From: CAKZQX01 sp034435975
GTDB taxonomy: Bacteria > Chloroflexota > Chloroflexia > Chloroflexales > Chloroflexaceae
Assembly (NCBI GenBank): GCA_034435975.1
Contig: DAOTWD010000152.1
Coordinates: 75,341-139,340 of the forward strand
Direction of reading: 5' to 3'
Length of the DNA stretch: 64,000 bases
Shown: positions 53,480 through 62,326 of the stretch, one piece after another
Layout of the letters: each line of letters opens with the position of its first letter
Numbering within the stretch: the first letter of the stretch is position 1
Notes under the pieces: generated by a model
The model's input: only the letters and a program-made list of their open reading frames with translations
What the model was told of the DNA's origin: nothing
The model's database searches: none
Translations under genes and position numbers: made by a program

Positions 53480-54912
53480 TACAATTTTCTCCAGACGTAA
53501 ACGCATTTGCGCAGTGTTTCGCGCCCATGCTCTCCCATCTGCTGGCTACTGTTGCCTTTGCCGTCTGGCAAGACAAGGATATTTTCGACACAAAACCCCA
53601 AGTTTTCGGCAATATCAGACAGGATCATATCCACTGAAATGCTTACGCCGGCATATCGTACATTGTCATTCACCATGAACAACCGTGCATTCGGTTTCAG
53701 AACGCGTGCACACTCTGCGATAACACAAGCCATCTCATAAAAATAACCGCTGACCATTCGAGGGATACCATTATTGTTCAAAGCGCCTTGCGCTTTCTGG
53801 TCTTCCAGATATTTCAGAGTGGCCTGTAACAGTTCCTGCTCATCGGTGACAGCCAGTGCTGTAGTCCACTGCGGATTGATGCTCAACAGATCTTTGGCAC
53901 GGTTTTCCACCGTGCAACTGAGCATCTCCTGACGAAGTTTTACCAGCCCTTGTTCATCCGTCCCTAGTAATGCCAGTTCCAGTGCATACGTGCGCGTGTA
54001 ATCATAGCGGTTACAGTAGGGCGGGGAGGTCATAATTGCATCATACATACCATCAAGCAATCGAGGCAATATGTGAAGGCATGAGCCATCATACAAACGG
54101 ATTTCGCCTTGAAGTTTCTCTGCTGGGAATAAACCTACCCGATGCATGGGGGATACATCCGACAGAACTTCGTTAATTTTTGAGCAAATGGCTTGCTCGA
54201 AATCAGGAATTTCACCTTTGTCAAAAATTTTCTTGCCATGTGTGCGCTCAGACCTATGATCCCATCGAAGGTATTGCCCATCTTTACGAGTAAAGCTGAT
54301 GGATTCTAATACACATAGTAAAGCAAAGCGCAAGACAGCTTGAACTCTACTACTCTCTTGTTGACATGCCCCCAAATATCTCTCAATGGCTTCTTTTGTT
54401 TTGTCAGGATAGGCTCCTTGCGTGATTCGCAGTTCTGGCAAGGGAAGGGACGTTTCTGACTGCTCCCAAACCCGCAATGCTGACCACTGACGCAATCTTT
54501 CAAAATCTTCGGATGTGAACTCTGCATCCAGAATTTGTTTGACCGTAATGATTTCGTGACCGATAGGTAACAATTCGATGCCATCTGCGTTTATGCTCAT
54601 CGCGCTTGCCGCAAACAAAGCCGTTCCACTACCCGCGAAAGGATCCAGGATTCTGCCCGAGGTGATCTTGTACTTGTGAAACAAATACTCGACCAACGAA
54701 GCGGAAAATGCCTCTTTGAACTTGTACCAGCGATAAATGGGTCTGGTTTTGTTGGCCTGAAAGCTGACCAGGAGGCGAGAGAGTGAGGGCTGAACAACAA
54801 ACTTACTTTTGAATCGCTGAAATAACTGCTCGTCAAGGCAGTCTATCTCGCCGAGAGTCGTGTTCTGTTGGCTGACCAAAGCATTCGAGACTTTGACTGG
54901 ATTTAGCACCAC
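53479..54912 (-). CDS. type II DNA methyltransferase of the AvaI/BsoBI-like system
   Basis: A 477-residue SAM-dependent DNA methylase. Motif I is ILDPFAGSGTALFAAS (about 98-112), and the catalytic motif IV is TSPPYCNRYDYTRTYALELA (about 295-315); SPPY usually means cytosine-N4 methylation. It lies directly upstream of the endonuclease with a one-base overlap, so it is made first and should protect host CYCGRG sites. The start is uncertain: TTG 54924 or GTG 54912; I choose GTG because GGAG lies six bases before it. Confidence 0.88.
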   Translation of the reverse strand: MVLNPVKVSNALVSQQNTTLGEIDCLDEQLFQRFKSKFVVQPSLSRLLVSFQANKTRPIYRWYKFKEAFSASLVEYLFHKYKITSGRILDPFAGSGTALFAASAMSINADGIELLPIGHEIITVKQILDAEFTSEDFERLRQWSALRVWEQSETSLPLPELRITQGAYPDKTKEAIERYLGACQQESSRVQAVLRFALLCVLESISFTRKDGQYLRWDHRSERTHGKKIFDKGEIPDFEQAICSKINEVLSDVSPMHRVGLFPAEKLQGEIRLYDGSCLHILPRLLDGMYDAIMTSPPYCNRYDYTRTYALELALLGTDEQGLVKLRQEMLSCTVENRAKDLLSINPQWTTALAVTDEQELLQATLKYLEDQKAQGALNNNGIPRMVSGYFYEMACVIAECARVLKPNARLFMVNDNVRYAGVSISVDMILSDIAENLGFCVENILVLPDGKGNSSQQMGEHGRETLRKCVYVWRKL

Positions 54913-54924
54913 TTTACGCTCCAA

Positions 54925-55376
54925 ATTTGCAGCAGTTGAAACAAATATACAGCACAGTTGGCGATGCGTCTAACTGCTCACCACGAGTTGATAAGCCGCC
55001 CAACAGGGCATTATCGGTACAGTCAATACTACCCACCGAAAGATTGTTTCTTTCTAGTGTACTCTTATTAATATTAACAGGGTTTTCATGGTGAACAATA
55101 TGTATCGATTGTATCGGCTATCGACCAACGCTAACGAGGTTGCATGGTACCACAGCTCACGCAATCCCGAAAAACGTCTGAAGGAACATTATCTCTACGA
55201 AACCGCTTCACCGGAACGGTTACTATACTCTTTTCGATCTTTATATCAGAAATCATTTTCTGAACTCAAAAGTAACTGTACACCGTAGCATAAGCTACAG
55301 ATGGTGAAAGATCAACCGAATGAGAGTTGTACTAAACACCATAAAGCGTACGCAAATCGCGGTAAGGAGTGAGTGA
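54925..55376. other. spacer between the R-M pair and the second phasin-like gene
   Basis: AT-rich. A 66-codon frame at 55088-55288 is open but shows no family or convincing ribosome site. A promoter for the phasin-like gene must lie here; TATTAATATTAACAGGG near 55070 is AT-rich but not consensus. No repeat family was recognised. Confidence 0.35.
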
Positions 55377-55655
55377 ATGATTGCCCAGAAACAAATGCTA
55401 GAGTTGGTTCAGCCGGTGCAGGATATGATGTCCAGATACACGCATACGATGAATGAAGTTGTAGCGATGAACATGGATGTCGCCTTTGATGTGCTATTAA
55501 AGAACTACAACTTTGTGTGTAGCATGCGTAACTCGGCGGATATGATGATGGGTGATATGATCAAAAGCCAGCAGCGTCTGATAACCGAGATGGTGCATGT
55601 TGCGCAAGATTATGCCGCAAAACTGCCCGCGATAATGCCTTCTGTTACCAGATAA
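55377..55655 (+). CDS. small phasin-like protein (paralogue 2)
   Basis: A 92-residue helical protein that aligns without gaps to the protein at 44113-44394 over its central part (MDVAFDVLLKNYN, then MRNSAD, IKSQQRL, EM and Y). It is Met-rich and amphipathic. By analogy it may bind polyhydroxyalkanoate granules. AAGGAGT lies seven bases before ATG 55377. It is outside the PHA cluster, next to the restriction-modification pair, and seems to be a single gene. Confidence 0.55.
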   Translation: MIAQKQMLELVQPVQDMMSRYTHTMNEVVAMNMDVAFDVLLKNYNFVCSMRNSADMMMGDMIKSQQRLITEMVHVAQDYAAKLPAIMPSVTR

Positions 55656-55791
55656 CAGTCTTGTACAGAACCTGCTCTGATCGGTGTATCAGGTTAATAA
55701 TGATGCCGTGCTGTTATCAGGATAAACCTCCTTCATCAGCCCGCTCGCCGCTGGGTTCACCCGGTGGCGAGCAAGGTTGCTCCTACGAATA

Positions 55792-55956
55792 TCATCGGTA
55801 TCGGAAGAGGCAGGTTGGCAGGGAAGCGCCTCTGGGGATAATCCGAGCCTCAGCACCGGCCCTGGCCCCCAGCACGATCTGCCGCAATCGTTCCTGATGA
55901 TCCAGTTGCACTGACGACAACGTATCTTGCAGAATTGCCAGCAGATCCTGGGCATG
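55792..55956 (-). pseudogene. fragment of an M16C (PreP-type) peptidase
   Basis: About 55 codons in one frame read LLAILQDTLSSVQLDHQERL, then RQIVLGARAGAEARIIPRGA, before turning into unrelated sequence and a stop. This matches, as I remember the family, an internal helical segment of presequence-protease-like M16 peptidases, in which the last part normally reads IIPSGH. The catalytic HxxEH region and the rest are missing. The fragment ends against the ybeY stop codon. The rest of the 55656-55958 gap shows nothing. Confidence 0.35.
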
Positions 55957-55958
55957 TG

Positions 55959-56411
55959 CTAAAGTCCTAACATCTCCATCACAGCTTCTTCACCGGTACG
56001 CATCGCAGCTGCATCGTCCGGGCTACGTTCGTGATCATAGCCGAGCAGGTGTAACATACCATGCGCAACCAGATAGGCTAGTTCGCGTTCGATTGCATGA
56101 CCATACTCGGCAGCCTGTTCTTGCACACGTTCATAAGAGATAGCAATATCACCGAGGTAGCGAGGTATTCCGGGTGCTATGACAAACGAAGTGTAGTTAT
56201 CATCGGCAAAAGAGAGTACATCAGTAGGCGCATCAATGCCGCGATAGTCGTGGTTGAGTTTTTGTAGAGTTGCATCGCTGGTTATCAGCAGACTGATGCT
56301 CACTGCCTCGAAGACACCAGTATATGCCAGCACTGCAGCCGCTGTGCGTTCAATAAGCGTGACATCGACGCTTTCCACAAAGGCGTCGTCAACATGTACG
56401 TCAATAGGCAT
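55959..56411 (-). CDS. ybeY: endoribonuclease YbeY (rRNA maturation)
   Basis: A 150-residue zinc-dependent RNase needed for 16S rRNA 3' end processing and ribosome quality control. The zinc motif HxxxHxxxxxH is visible in AHGMLHLLGYDHE (about 115-127), and LNHDYRGIDAPTDVLSFADD is the other signature. ATG 56411 has no strong ribosome site. It lies 72 bp downstream of the Nudix gene on the same strand, so the two may be co-transcribed. Confidence 0.94.
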   Translation of the reverse strand: MPIDVHVDDAFVESVDVTLIERTAAAVLAYTGVFEAVSISLLITSDATLQKLNHDYRGIDAPTDVLSFADDNYTSFVIAPGIPRYLGDIAISYERVQEQAAEYGHAIERELAYLVAHGMLHLLGYDHERSPDDAAAMRTGEEAVMEMLGL

Positions 56412-56483
56412 AAACTGTGTATGGCCGGTTGTGGTTCTTGCCTATGGTTGTGACTTCGTAAAGCGGAGTCACGATCAATCTGG

Positions 56484-56942
56484 TTATAATAGGGCCCGCT
56501 GCTCCCAGAGTGTCAGCACCTGTGATAGGACATCACGTTCGCGTTCAAATGAGGCGAGCTGTACTGCTTCTTCTAACCGGAACCAGCGTGCATCGTCTAC
56601 CTCACTCACCTGTGGCTCAACCTCGCCCGTCATATAGCGGAGCAAAAAGAGATCGACGTATTTATGAATGCGTGAGGGGCCAGCGCGGAACCAATATTCG
56701 ATCGTTGCCAGATGACAAATCACCTGCCCAGTCAGGCCCGTTTCCTCGGCTACTTCACGTGCAGCGGCGGCTTCAGCCGTCTCACCGCGTCGCACATGAC
56801 CTTTGGGCAACCCCCAGCGCCCACCTTCTTTGGTCGCAATCATTGCAACCTCGATCTGGTTGACGTCAATGCGATAGATGACCCCACCAGCGGAATAAGC
56901 CGTGCGTTGTGGAGGTATTGATCGCTTCGCTCGTGAAGGCAT
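56484..56942 (-). CDS. Nudix hydrolase
   Basis: A 152-residue Nudix protein. The box G-x5-E-x7-REVxEExGx appears as GHVRRGETAEAAAAREVAEE followed by TGL (about 45-68), giving the metal-binding helix. Such enzymes hydrolyse nucleoside diphosphates linked to another group, often damaged nucleotides or Ap4A; the substrate here is unknown. The ATG at 56942 has no obvious Shine-Dalgarno. Confidence 0.9.
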   Translation of the reverse strand: MPSRAKRSIPPQRTAYSAGGVIYRIDVNQIEVAMIATKEGGRWGLPKGHVRRGETAEAAAAREVAEETGLTGQVICHLATIEYWFRAGPSRIHKYVDLFLLRYMTGEVEPQVSEVDDARWFRLEEAVQLASFERERDVLSQVLTLWEQRALL

Positions 56943-57051
56943 AGTTGTACATATCTAGAGATATAGGCGAGAAACGATTGCGCTTCAACCGCAGTGGGGA
57001 ACTCCGCTCTTCCTGGGCTGAGACTGCCGCACCGTCTCGTTGACATAAAAA

Positions 57052-57603
57052 TCAAACTTTCTTACTCAGACGGCCAGCACGCATATCCCAATAATAATCG
57101 ATAGAAAAGAGAATGCGCTCACGAGCGTGATCGGCATTTTCCCAACCAACTGGCTCGACACGCGTCCCTTCTAGATCTTTGTACATAGTAAAGAAATGTT
57201 CGACTTCACGCAGATAGTGTTGTGGCAGATCGGTGTATTCTTTGAAATCACTAAAAAAGGGATCGTAGTGCAACACTGCCAGTACCTTATCATCAGCATC
57301 GCCTTTGTCGAGCATGCGAAACATGCCAATGGGTCGTGCTTCGACAATGCAACCGGTAAATGTAGGCAAGTTGGTAACAACCAGGACATCTAGTGGGTCG
57401 CCATCGGTATAAAACGTTTGTGGGATAAATCCATAATCACCAGGGTACTGAACGGCAGAGTATAGCACACGATCCAGCTTAAAAGCGCCAGATGTTTTGT
57501 GAAACTCGTATTTATTGCGTGATCCTTTGGGAATCTCGACAACGACATTGATCACTTCCGGCACGGACGGGCCTGGGTCTAGATCGTGCCACAGGTTTTG
57601 CAT
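57052..57603 (-). CDS. ppa: inorganic pyrophosphatase (family I)
   Basis: A 183-residue soluble PPase that splits pyrophosphate and drives biosynthetic reactions. The signature DGDPLDVLVV with three metal-binding Asp residues, EIPKGSRNKYEF, YPGDYGFIP and HYDPFF are all present. The frame opens at 57627, but ATG 57603 has GAGG at the usual distance and a typical N-terminus (MQNLWHDLDPG). A separate transcription unit upstream of the Nudix gene on the same strand. Confidence 0.95.
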   Translation of the reverse strand: MQNLWHDLDPGPSVPEVINVVVEIPKGSRNKYEFHKTSGAFKLDRVLYSAVQYPGDYGFIPQTFYTDGDPLDVLVVTNLPTFTGCIVEARPIGMFRMLDKGDADDKVLAVLHYDPFFSDFKEYTDLPQHYLREVEHFFTMYKDLEGTRVEPVGWENADHARERILFSIDYYWDMRAGRLSKKV

Positions 57604-57759
57604 GCACACCTCTCTCTGACAGAACAAACATTGCCATCTATTATGGCATTATATCACGAGGTTCGTGGGAATGGGAATTGAAGAATAGTTTCAAACTTTG
57701 ACATCTGTACGCTTTGACATCTGTACGGCTGCATATACAGCATGTGTCTGTGCGTGTTG

Positions 57760-57870
57760 CTACTTCTTTGGCGAGCGCGGCCCTTTCCACAGATATAAGC
57801 CAAATGCGATGAGAAACGGCAAAACAATATGTGCAAAGAAGAATAGAGGGATAAATACCTCGGTTTCCAT
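57760..57870 (-). CDS. 36-residue single-pass membrane protein
   Basis: A short frame with a very strong ribosome site: AAGGAGG eight bases before ATG 57870. It reads METEVFIPLFFFAHIVLPFL, then a few more hydrophobic residues, YLWKGPRSPKK and TAG. One membrane helix is followed by a basic tail, so the C-terminus is probably cytoplasmic. A TATAAT (57917-57912) lies about 40 bases upstream. Such proteins are often small subunits of membrane complexes; no partner is visible. It is too short for usual gene finders. Confidence 0.7.
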   Translation of the reverse strand: METEVFIPLFFFAHIVLPFLIAFGLYLWKGPRSPKK

Positions 57871-58375
57871 TTATAGACCTCCTTCATAGCGTATCACCAG
57901 GAACTGGTGCTTATTATACACTGCTGTAAGCGGTCGCTTGCAGCCTGTGTCCTTCTCTCTGGTGTAAAGATATGCTCACAAAAAATTAATCCTTCAGGTT
58001 GTAGATTATTCGTAATTTGATGTATACTGAAGACAGTAGCTGCTCTGAACCTGATCGTTCCTCTGAACAGTACCGATATACATTGAACCCCCGTTTTTTG
58101 TAACCGCTCAGGTGGGGTAGTCAGGAGAGGCGTTGTCCTCTCTGGAGTCTCTGGAGGCGCGGGGGCATGTGGCCCCGTGCCCCGTTGGTGAAGGCACTAC
58201 CTGAATGGGTACTGTTTTTTTCCTTCTGGCGCATATACCCATGGTTTTTACCTGATTATTAATCCAAAAAAAGGGGTATACTTAAGTATTGGTTCTTTTG
58301 ATATTTTTCTGCAAAGGAAAATGATGTGATAATACATCGTTTAAGTACTGATGATTATCTTTGGGGGAAATCGCG
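57871..58375. other. 505-bp region between divergent genes with an inverted-repeat element
   Basis: Positions 58101-58208 hold a relative of the 20997-21189 element (GTAACCGCTCAGGTGGGGTA at the left, ACTACCTGAATGGGTAC at the right), with an internal GGGGCA/TGCCCC hairpin (58162-58183). A TATACT near 58278 may be the ftsH -10. No gene is supported. Confidence 0.5.
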
Positions 58376-60391
58376 ATGTTTCCAGAAAATAACGGCCGTA
58401 ATAAACTGAAAAGAGGCTCAAGACAAAATTGGGATGGGCCACCACGCTGGTTGCCAAATGTACGAGTTCTGCTCTTTGTATTGGTGTTGTTGATGCTTTT
58501 CCAACTCTTTATCTTTCGCCCATCTAGACCGGCTCTGACCATATCGTATAGCGTTTTTCTCAACCAGGTACGTGCCGGTAATGTGGCTGAAGTCGAAATT
58601 GTAGGTCAGGAAATCAATGGCAACGTACATAAACCATTGCCGCGACCTGCTGGCGCTGAAACTGGCCGTTGGATGTCTTTTGTGGCGCAACCGACTGAAT
58701 TTGAGCGCTTTACAACGACGTTGCCCCCCGGTGGTGATGATCGTCTGATTCCGCTGCTTGAAGAACAAAATGTCCAGATTAATGCTCGTGTCCAGCGACC
58801 TTCTCTCTTCCTAAGCGTGTTGCTGTCATTCGGTTCCATTTTGCTTCTTGTCTTATTGATCGGATTTTTTATGCGCCAGCAAATACGCGGTCAGCAAGGA
58901 GTGTTTAATTTTGGTCGTTCACGCGCAAAATCACATATCCTTGATCGACCAGGGGTGAAGTTCGATGATGTTGCCGGGGTGGATGAGGCCAAGCGTGAAC
59001 TGGTTGAGGTGGTTGATTTCTTGAAGCATCCTGAGCGCTATCGACAGCTAGGGGCGAAAATACCACGGGGTGCCCTGTTGATTGGCCCGCCTGGTACGGG
59101 TAAAACGCTGCTGGCACGCGCTATTGCGGGTGAGGCGGGTGTGCCGTTCTTCAGTACCAGTGCCAGTGAGTTTGTGGAACTCTTTGTAGGGGTAGGGGCC
59201 AGTCGTGTACGTGACCTGTTTGATCAGGCGCGGCGTCATGCCCCCGCCATTGTCTTTATTGATGAACTAGACGCGATTGGCCGCCAACGTGGGGCTGGCA
59301 TGGGCGGTGGCAATGATGAGCGCGAGCAGACGCTGAACCAGATCCTGGTAGAGATGGATGGCTTTGAAGGTGACACTAATGTCATCATTATTGCGGCCAC
59401 CAACCGTCCTGATGTTCTCGATCCAGCGCTGTTGCGGCCTGGTCGCTTTGATCGACAAATCACCGTTGGGTTGCCTGATGTACGAGGCCGTGAGGCAGTG
59501 CTGAGGATTCATCTGCGGGGAAAGCCAGTTGCGAGTGATGTCGATCCTGCTCTTATTGCGCGACAGACTCCTGGCTTTGCCGGAGCTGATCTGGCGAACC
59601 TGGTAAATGAAGCCGCCCTGCATGCAGCGCGGCGCGGCGAGCGATTGATCTATCGCCGCCATTTTACGGAAGCACTCGACAAAATTGTGCTGGGTACCGA
59701 ACGACCGGTGTTAATGAATGAGCATGAACGTACGGTGGTAGCCTATCATGAGGCCGGGCACGCGCTGGTAGCAAGACTGCTGCCCGAAACTGACCCGGTG
59801 AATAAGATTACGATCATTCCGCGTGGTCGAGCACTGGGCGTGACCGAATACTTGCCTGAAGGTGACCGCTTTAACTATTCGCGCCAGTACCTTATGTCAC
59901 AACTGGCTGCTATGCTCGGGGGACGTGCAGCTGAGCAGGTGGCGATTGGCGAGATTACAACTGGTGCCGAGAACGATTTACAGCGTGCAACACAACTGGC
60001 ACGGCGGATGGTAGGCCGTTGGGGCATGAGTACAGAGTTGGGCTTGCTCTTCACCAGTGATAGCGCCGAGACGCCATTTTTGGGACGTGAAATGGCCGGC
60101 ACTCGTGATCATAGTGAGGCGACGGCCGCATTGCTCGATCAGACGGTGCGCACCTTGCTTCAGGAGCGAATGGAAACTGCTATGCGCCTGTTACATGAAC
60201 GTCGTGATGCGTTGGATCACCTGGCGCATGCACTGCTTGAACACGAGACGTTGGATCGTGAAGGTCTGGAAGCGGCTATTCGCGGTGATGATGTACCGCC
60301 GCCTACCACACCGGGCACGCCCACGACCAATATATCGGTGCCGCAAGATAAGCCGCGACCGCAGCCCAGACCGGGCATTCTGCCCGCCTGA
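58376..60391 (+). CDS. ftsH: ATP-dependent zinc metalloprotease FtsH
   Basis: A 671-residue membrane AAA+ protease that degrades misassembled membrane proteins and short-lived regulators. Two membrane segments (about 31-47 and 142-165) flank an extracytoplasmic domain; the AAA module has Walker A LIGPPGTGKTLLARA (about 236), Walker B IVFIDELDAIG and the second-region-of-homology ATNRPDVLDPALLRPGRFDR; the protease zinc motif is HEAGHALVA (about 458). The C-terminal tail is Pro-rich. ATG 58376 has GGGGGA upstream. A single gene. Confidence 0.96.
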   Translation: MFPENNGRNKLKRGSRQNWDGPPRWLPNVRVLLFVLVLLMLFQLFIFRPSRPALTISYSVFLNQVRAGNVAEVEIVGQEINGNVHKPLPRPAGAETGRWMSFVAQPTEFERFTTTLPPGGDDRLIPLLEEQNVQINARVQRPSLFLSVLLSFGSILLLVLLIGFFMRQQIRGQQGVFNFGRSRAKSHILDRPGVKFDDVAGVDEAKRELVEVVDFLKHPERYRQLGAKIPRGALLIGPPGTGKTLLARAIAGEAGVPFFSTSASEFVELFVGVGASRVRDLFDQARRHAPAIVFIDELDAIGRQRGAGMGGGNDEREQTLNQILVEMDGFEGDTNVIIIAATNRPDVLDPALLRPGRFDRQITVGLPDVRGREAVLRIHLRGKPVASDVDPALIARQTPGFAGADLANLVNEAALHAARRGERLIYRRHFTEALDKIVLGTERPVLMNEHERTVVAYHEAGHALVARLLPETDPVNKITIIPRGRALGVTEYLPEGDRFNYSRQYLMSQLAAMLGGRAAEQVAIGEITTGAENDLQRATQLARRMVGRWGMSTELGLLFTSDSAETPFLGREMAGTRDHSEATAALLDQTVRTLLQERMETAMRLLHERRDALDHLAHALLEHETLDREGLEAAIRGDDVPPPTTPGTPTTNISVPQDKPRPQPRPGILPA

Positions 60392-60736
60392 TGTTCTGCT
60401 GGATTACCACAACATCTTGTTTGTTCGCCTTCGACAGACCATGTATGACTCTGCCGAAGGCAAAAAAGACAGGAACAATGAGCAACCGCATACCTCTAGG
60501 GACACAAATACGACCACGAATGTGCGAACTTTATACACCAACAGGCGTTGCCATCCTCATGCTCCAACGGGACTTCATCTCGGCCAGGGTGTGGTGCCTG
60601 TGGCCCCCGCGTCTGTTCCCTTCTGGTACGGCGCGGCTTTGCCGCGCCGCGGCTTCCTACCCAAGGGATGTCTCATTGTAGTACTCAGCGATCGTGATGG
60701 AGCGGATCATTCATGGCCTATGCCCCACAACATTGC
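60392..60736. repeat. spacer with CAACGAG element copy F
   Basis: GCCTTCGACAG (about 60428) and CTGCCGAAGGC form an imperfect inverted repeat right after ftsH, but lack a T run on the plus strand. Positions 60560-60690 hold copy F of the element also at 34590 and 49905: CAACGGGACTTCATCTCGGC at the left, GGCGCGGCTTTGCCGCGCC in the centre, GATGTCTCATTGTAGTACT at the right. No gene is supported. Confidence 0.6.
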
Positions 60737-62203
60737 CTACTCCGCAGTGGCTGGTAGCCAGAGCAGAGGTGAAGCGAAATCAACTGTTTGCACAATACGG
60801 GTGTCAGGTGCGGTACCTGGTGTCCACAACCAGAGATCGCCGGAGTCGGTATGCTCAAAGACCGGCTCATCGGTGGATATGTCGGCCTGCCACCCGGCGG
60901 GTAACGCCACGACCAGTCGCTTGCTATCGGGTGACCATGCTGCACCTGTCACTCGTGGTAAGCGATCAACCATCGCCGCAATCGTTGGGCGTGCACCTTC
61001 GGGTAAGATAACTTCATCGGGTTCTCCAAGGCGTACGACCTGGGCACGCCAGGCTTCATAGCCACTAAATCCGCGCGCATCACTAAAATTGTGTTCAACC
61101 GTTGCCAGCATCGTGCCATCTGGCGCGAATTGCGGTGGTAGCAGCCAGCCTGCCCCGGTGCTGACTAACTCACCACGCCCTTCAAACGAGCGTCCCATCT
61201 CTGTGTAATTGATGTCGATCAGCGCCTGATAGCCCAGAAAGCGTTGATAGGCCACATAGTTGCCGTCGGGTGACCAGACCGGGGCATATACCAGGCGGCC
61301 ACTGCCATCATTGCTGCCAGTGGCCGTGGCAAAATTCCATGCATTCTGTCCCTTGCGGTTAATCAAGCGTATCGAATTGGCAACACCCGGCTCACCGTTG
61401 TTGAGATGGATATTCCCTGGTGGCGTGGCAAAGGCAATTCGCTGCCCATCAGGGGCGAAAGATGGATCACAACCTGGTTCGAAGATCGTCTCATTCCCAC
61501 TGACAATGTCTAGCAAGCGGATGTCACTATTGCTACACCATGCCACCCAGCTGATCCAATCGGTGAGACGTTGTGTCTTGACGGTGGAAGTGGCGTACAC
61601 CAGCGTTTGTCCATCTGGTGCCAGGGACAGGTGGCCAACATTACGGTCATTGTTTGTTACCTGGCGTAACTCGTCTCCATTGCGAGCGACCACTGATACC
61701 TGAGTGGTTGGGCCGGTGATGCGTGTGAATGCCAGCAAGCGTCCATCAGGTGTTGCGGTAAACTCCTGCACATCGCGGGCGATCACTCGCTCTGACGTAG
61801 TATCCAAATTATAAGCGATCAGGTTATGTTGGCGCAAAAAGAGAATCTCATTCCCGGTACCTGCAGTATTCGGCAGTGATTGAGAGGACTCCGGTTCAAG
61901 TGTAGGTAGCACTGCTGGTATACTAGCTGCATCGGCACTGGGCATTATCGGGTCAATGTCCGAAGTGGAGGTTGTATTCACGGTGGGTATCGATCGGGTT
62001 TGCCCAGGATCATCGGAGATCGTTGGTTTGGGTGGCGGAACAGTAGGTATAATTATTGGTGTTGGTGTAGGGATGGTCGCCGCAGTGTCATGGGGTATAA
62101 TGGTACAGGCGACGAGGGTTGGCGTCAGCATACATACCATCAGCGTGCAGCGATAGTGGACTATGCGCTGCCACTGCTGGCAGTTTCTTGATTTCTGTAA
62201 CAT
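60737..62203 (-). CDS. PD40/TolB-like beta-propeller lipoprotein
   Basis: A 488-residue exported protein. A lipoprotein signal ends at LVAC (about 30-33), followed by a Thr/Pro-rich linker (about 40-110). The remainder is made of beta-propeller repeats of the PD40/WD40-like type, each with a DG(Q/R)-type turn: TPDGRLLAFTRI, APDGQTLVYAT, FAPDGQRIAFA, WSPDGNYVAYQR, FAPDGTMLATV and WSPDSKRLVVALP, six in all. TolB-like propellers mediate protein contacts at the cell surface; no substrate is apparent. ATG 62203 has GGAG nine bases upstream; the frame opens at 62278. Confidence 0.82.
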   Translation of the reverse strand: MLQKSRNCQQWQRIVHYRCTLMVCMLTPTLVACTIIPHDTAATIPTPTPIIIPTVPPPKPTISDDPGQTRSIPTVNTTSTSDIDPIMPSADAASIPAVLPTLEPESSQSLPNTAGTGNEILFLRQHNLIAYNLDTTSERVIARDVQEFTATPDGRLLAFTRITGPTTQVSVVARNGDELRQVTNNDRNVGHLSLAPDGQTLVYATSTVKTQRLTDWISWVAWCSNSDIRLLDIVSGNETIFEPGCDPSFAPDGQRIAFATPPGNIHLNNGEPGVANSIRLINRKGQNAWNFATATGSNDGSGRLVYAPVWSPDGNYVAYQRFLGYQALIDINYTEMGRSFEGRGELVSTGAGWLLPPQFAPDGTMLATVEHNFSDARGFSGYEAWRAQVVRLGEPDEVILPEGARPTIAAMVDRLPRVTGAAWSPDSKRLVVALPAGWQADISTDEPVFEHTDSGDLWLWTPGTAPDTRIVQTVDFASPLLWLPATAE

Positions 62204-62326
62204 AGGTATTACTCCGTCATTGAGCGTAAGTTCTCTATGCATATAAACGATTACGGCTGTTTTTCCAGCAGAACGCACAACATGTCATGTCTGGTCTATA
62301 ACCAATGACGGAGGAAGCGCGATGGA

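Noticed and set aside
55088..55288. 66-codon reading frame as a gene
   Set aside because: No family, weak ribosome site (AGGG only), unusual composition and no support from context; it is kept only as part of a spacer.
60428..60465. Intrinsic terminator of ftsH
   Set aside because: The imperfect GCCTTCG stem is followed by A, not T, on the ftsH strand.
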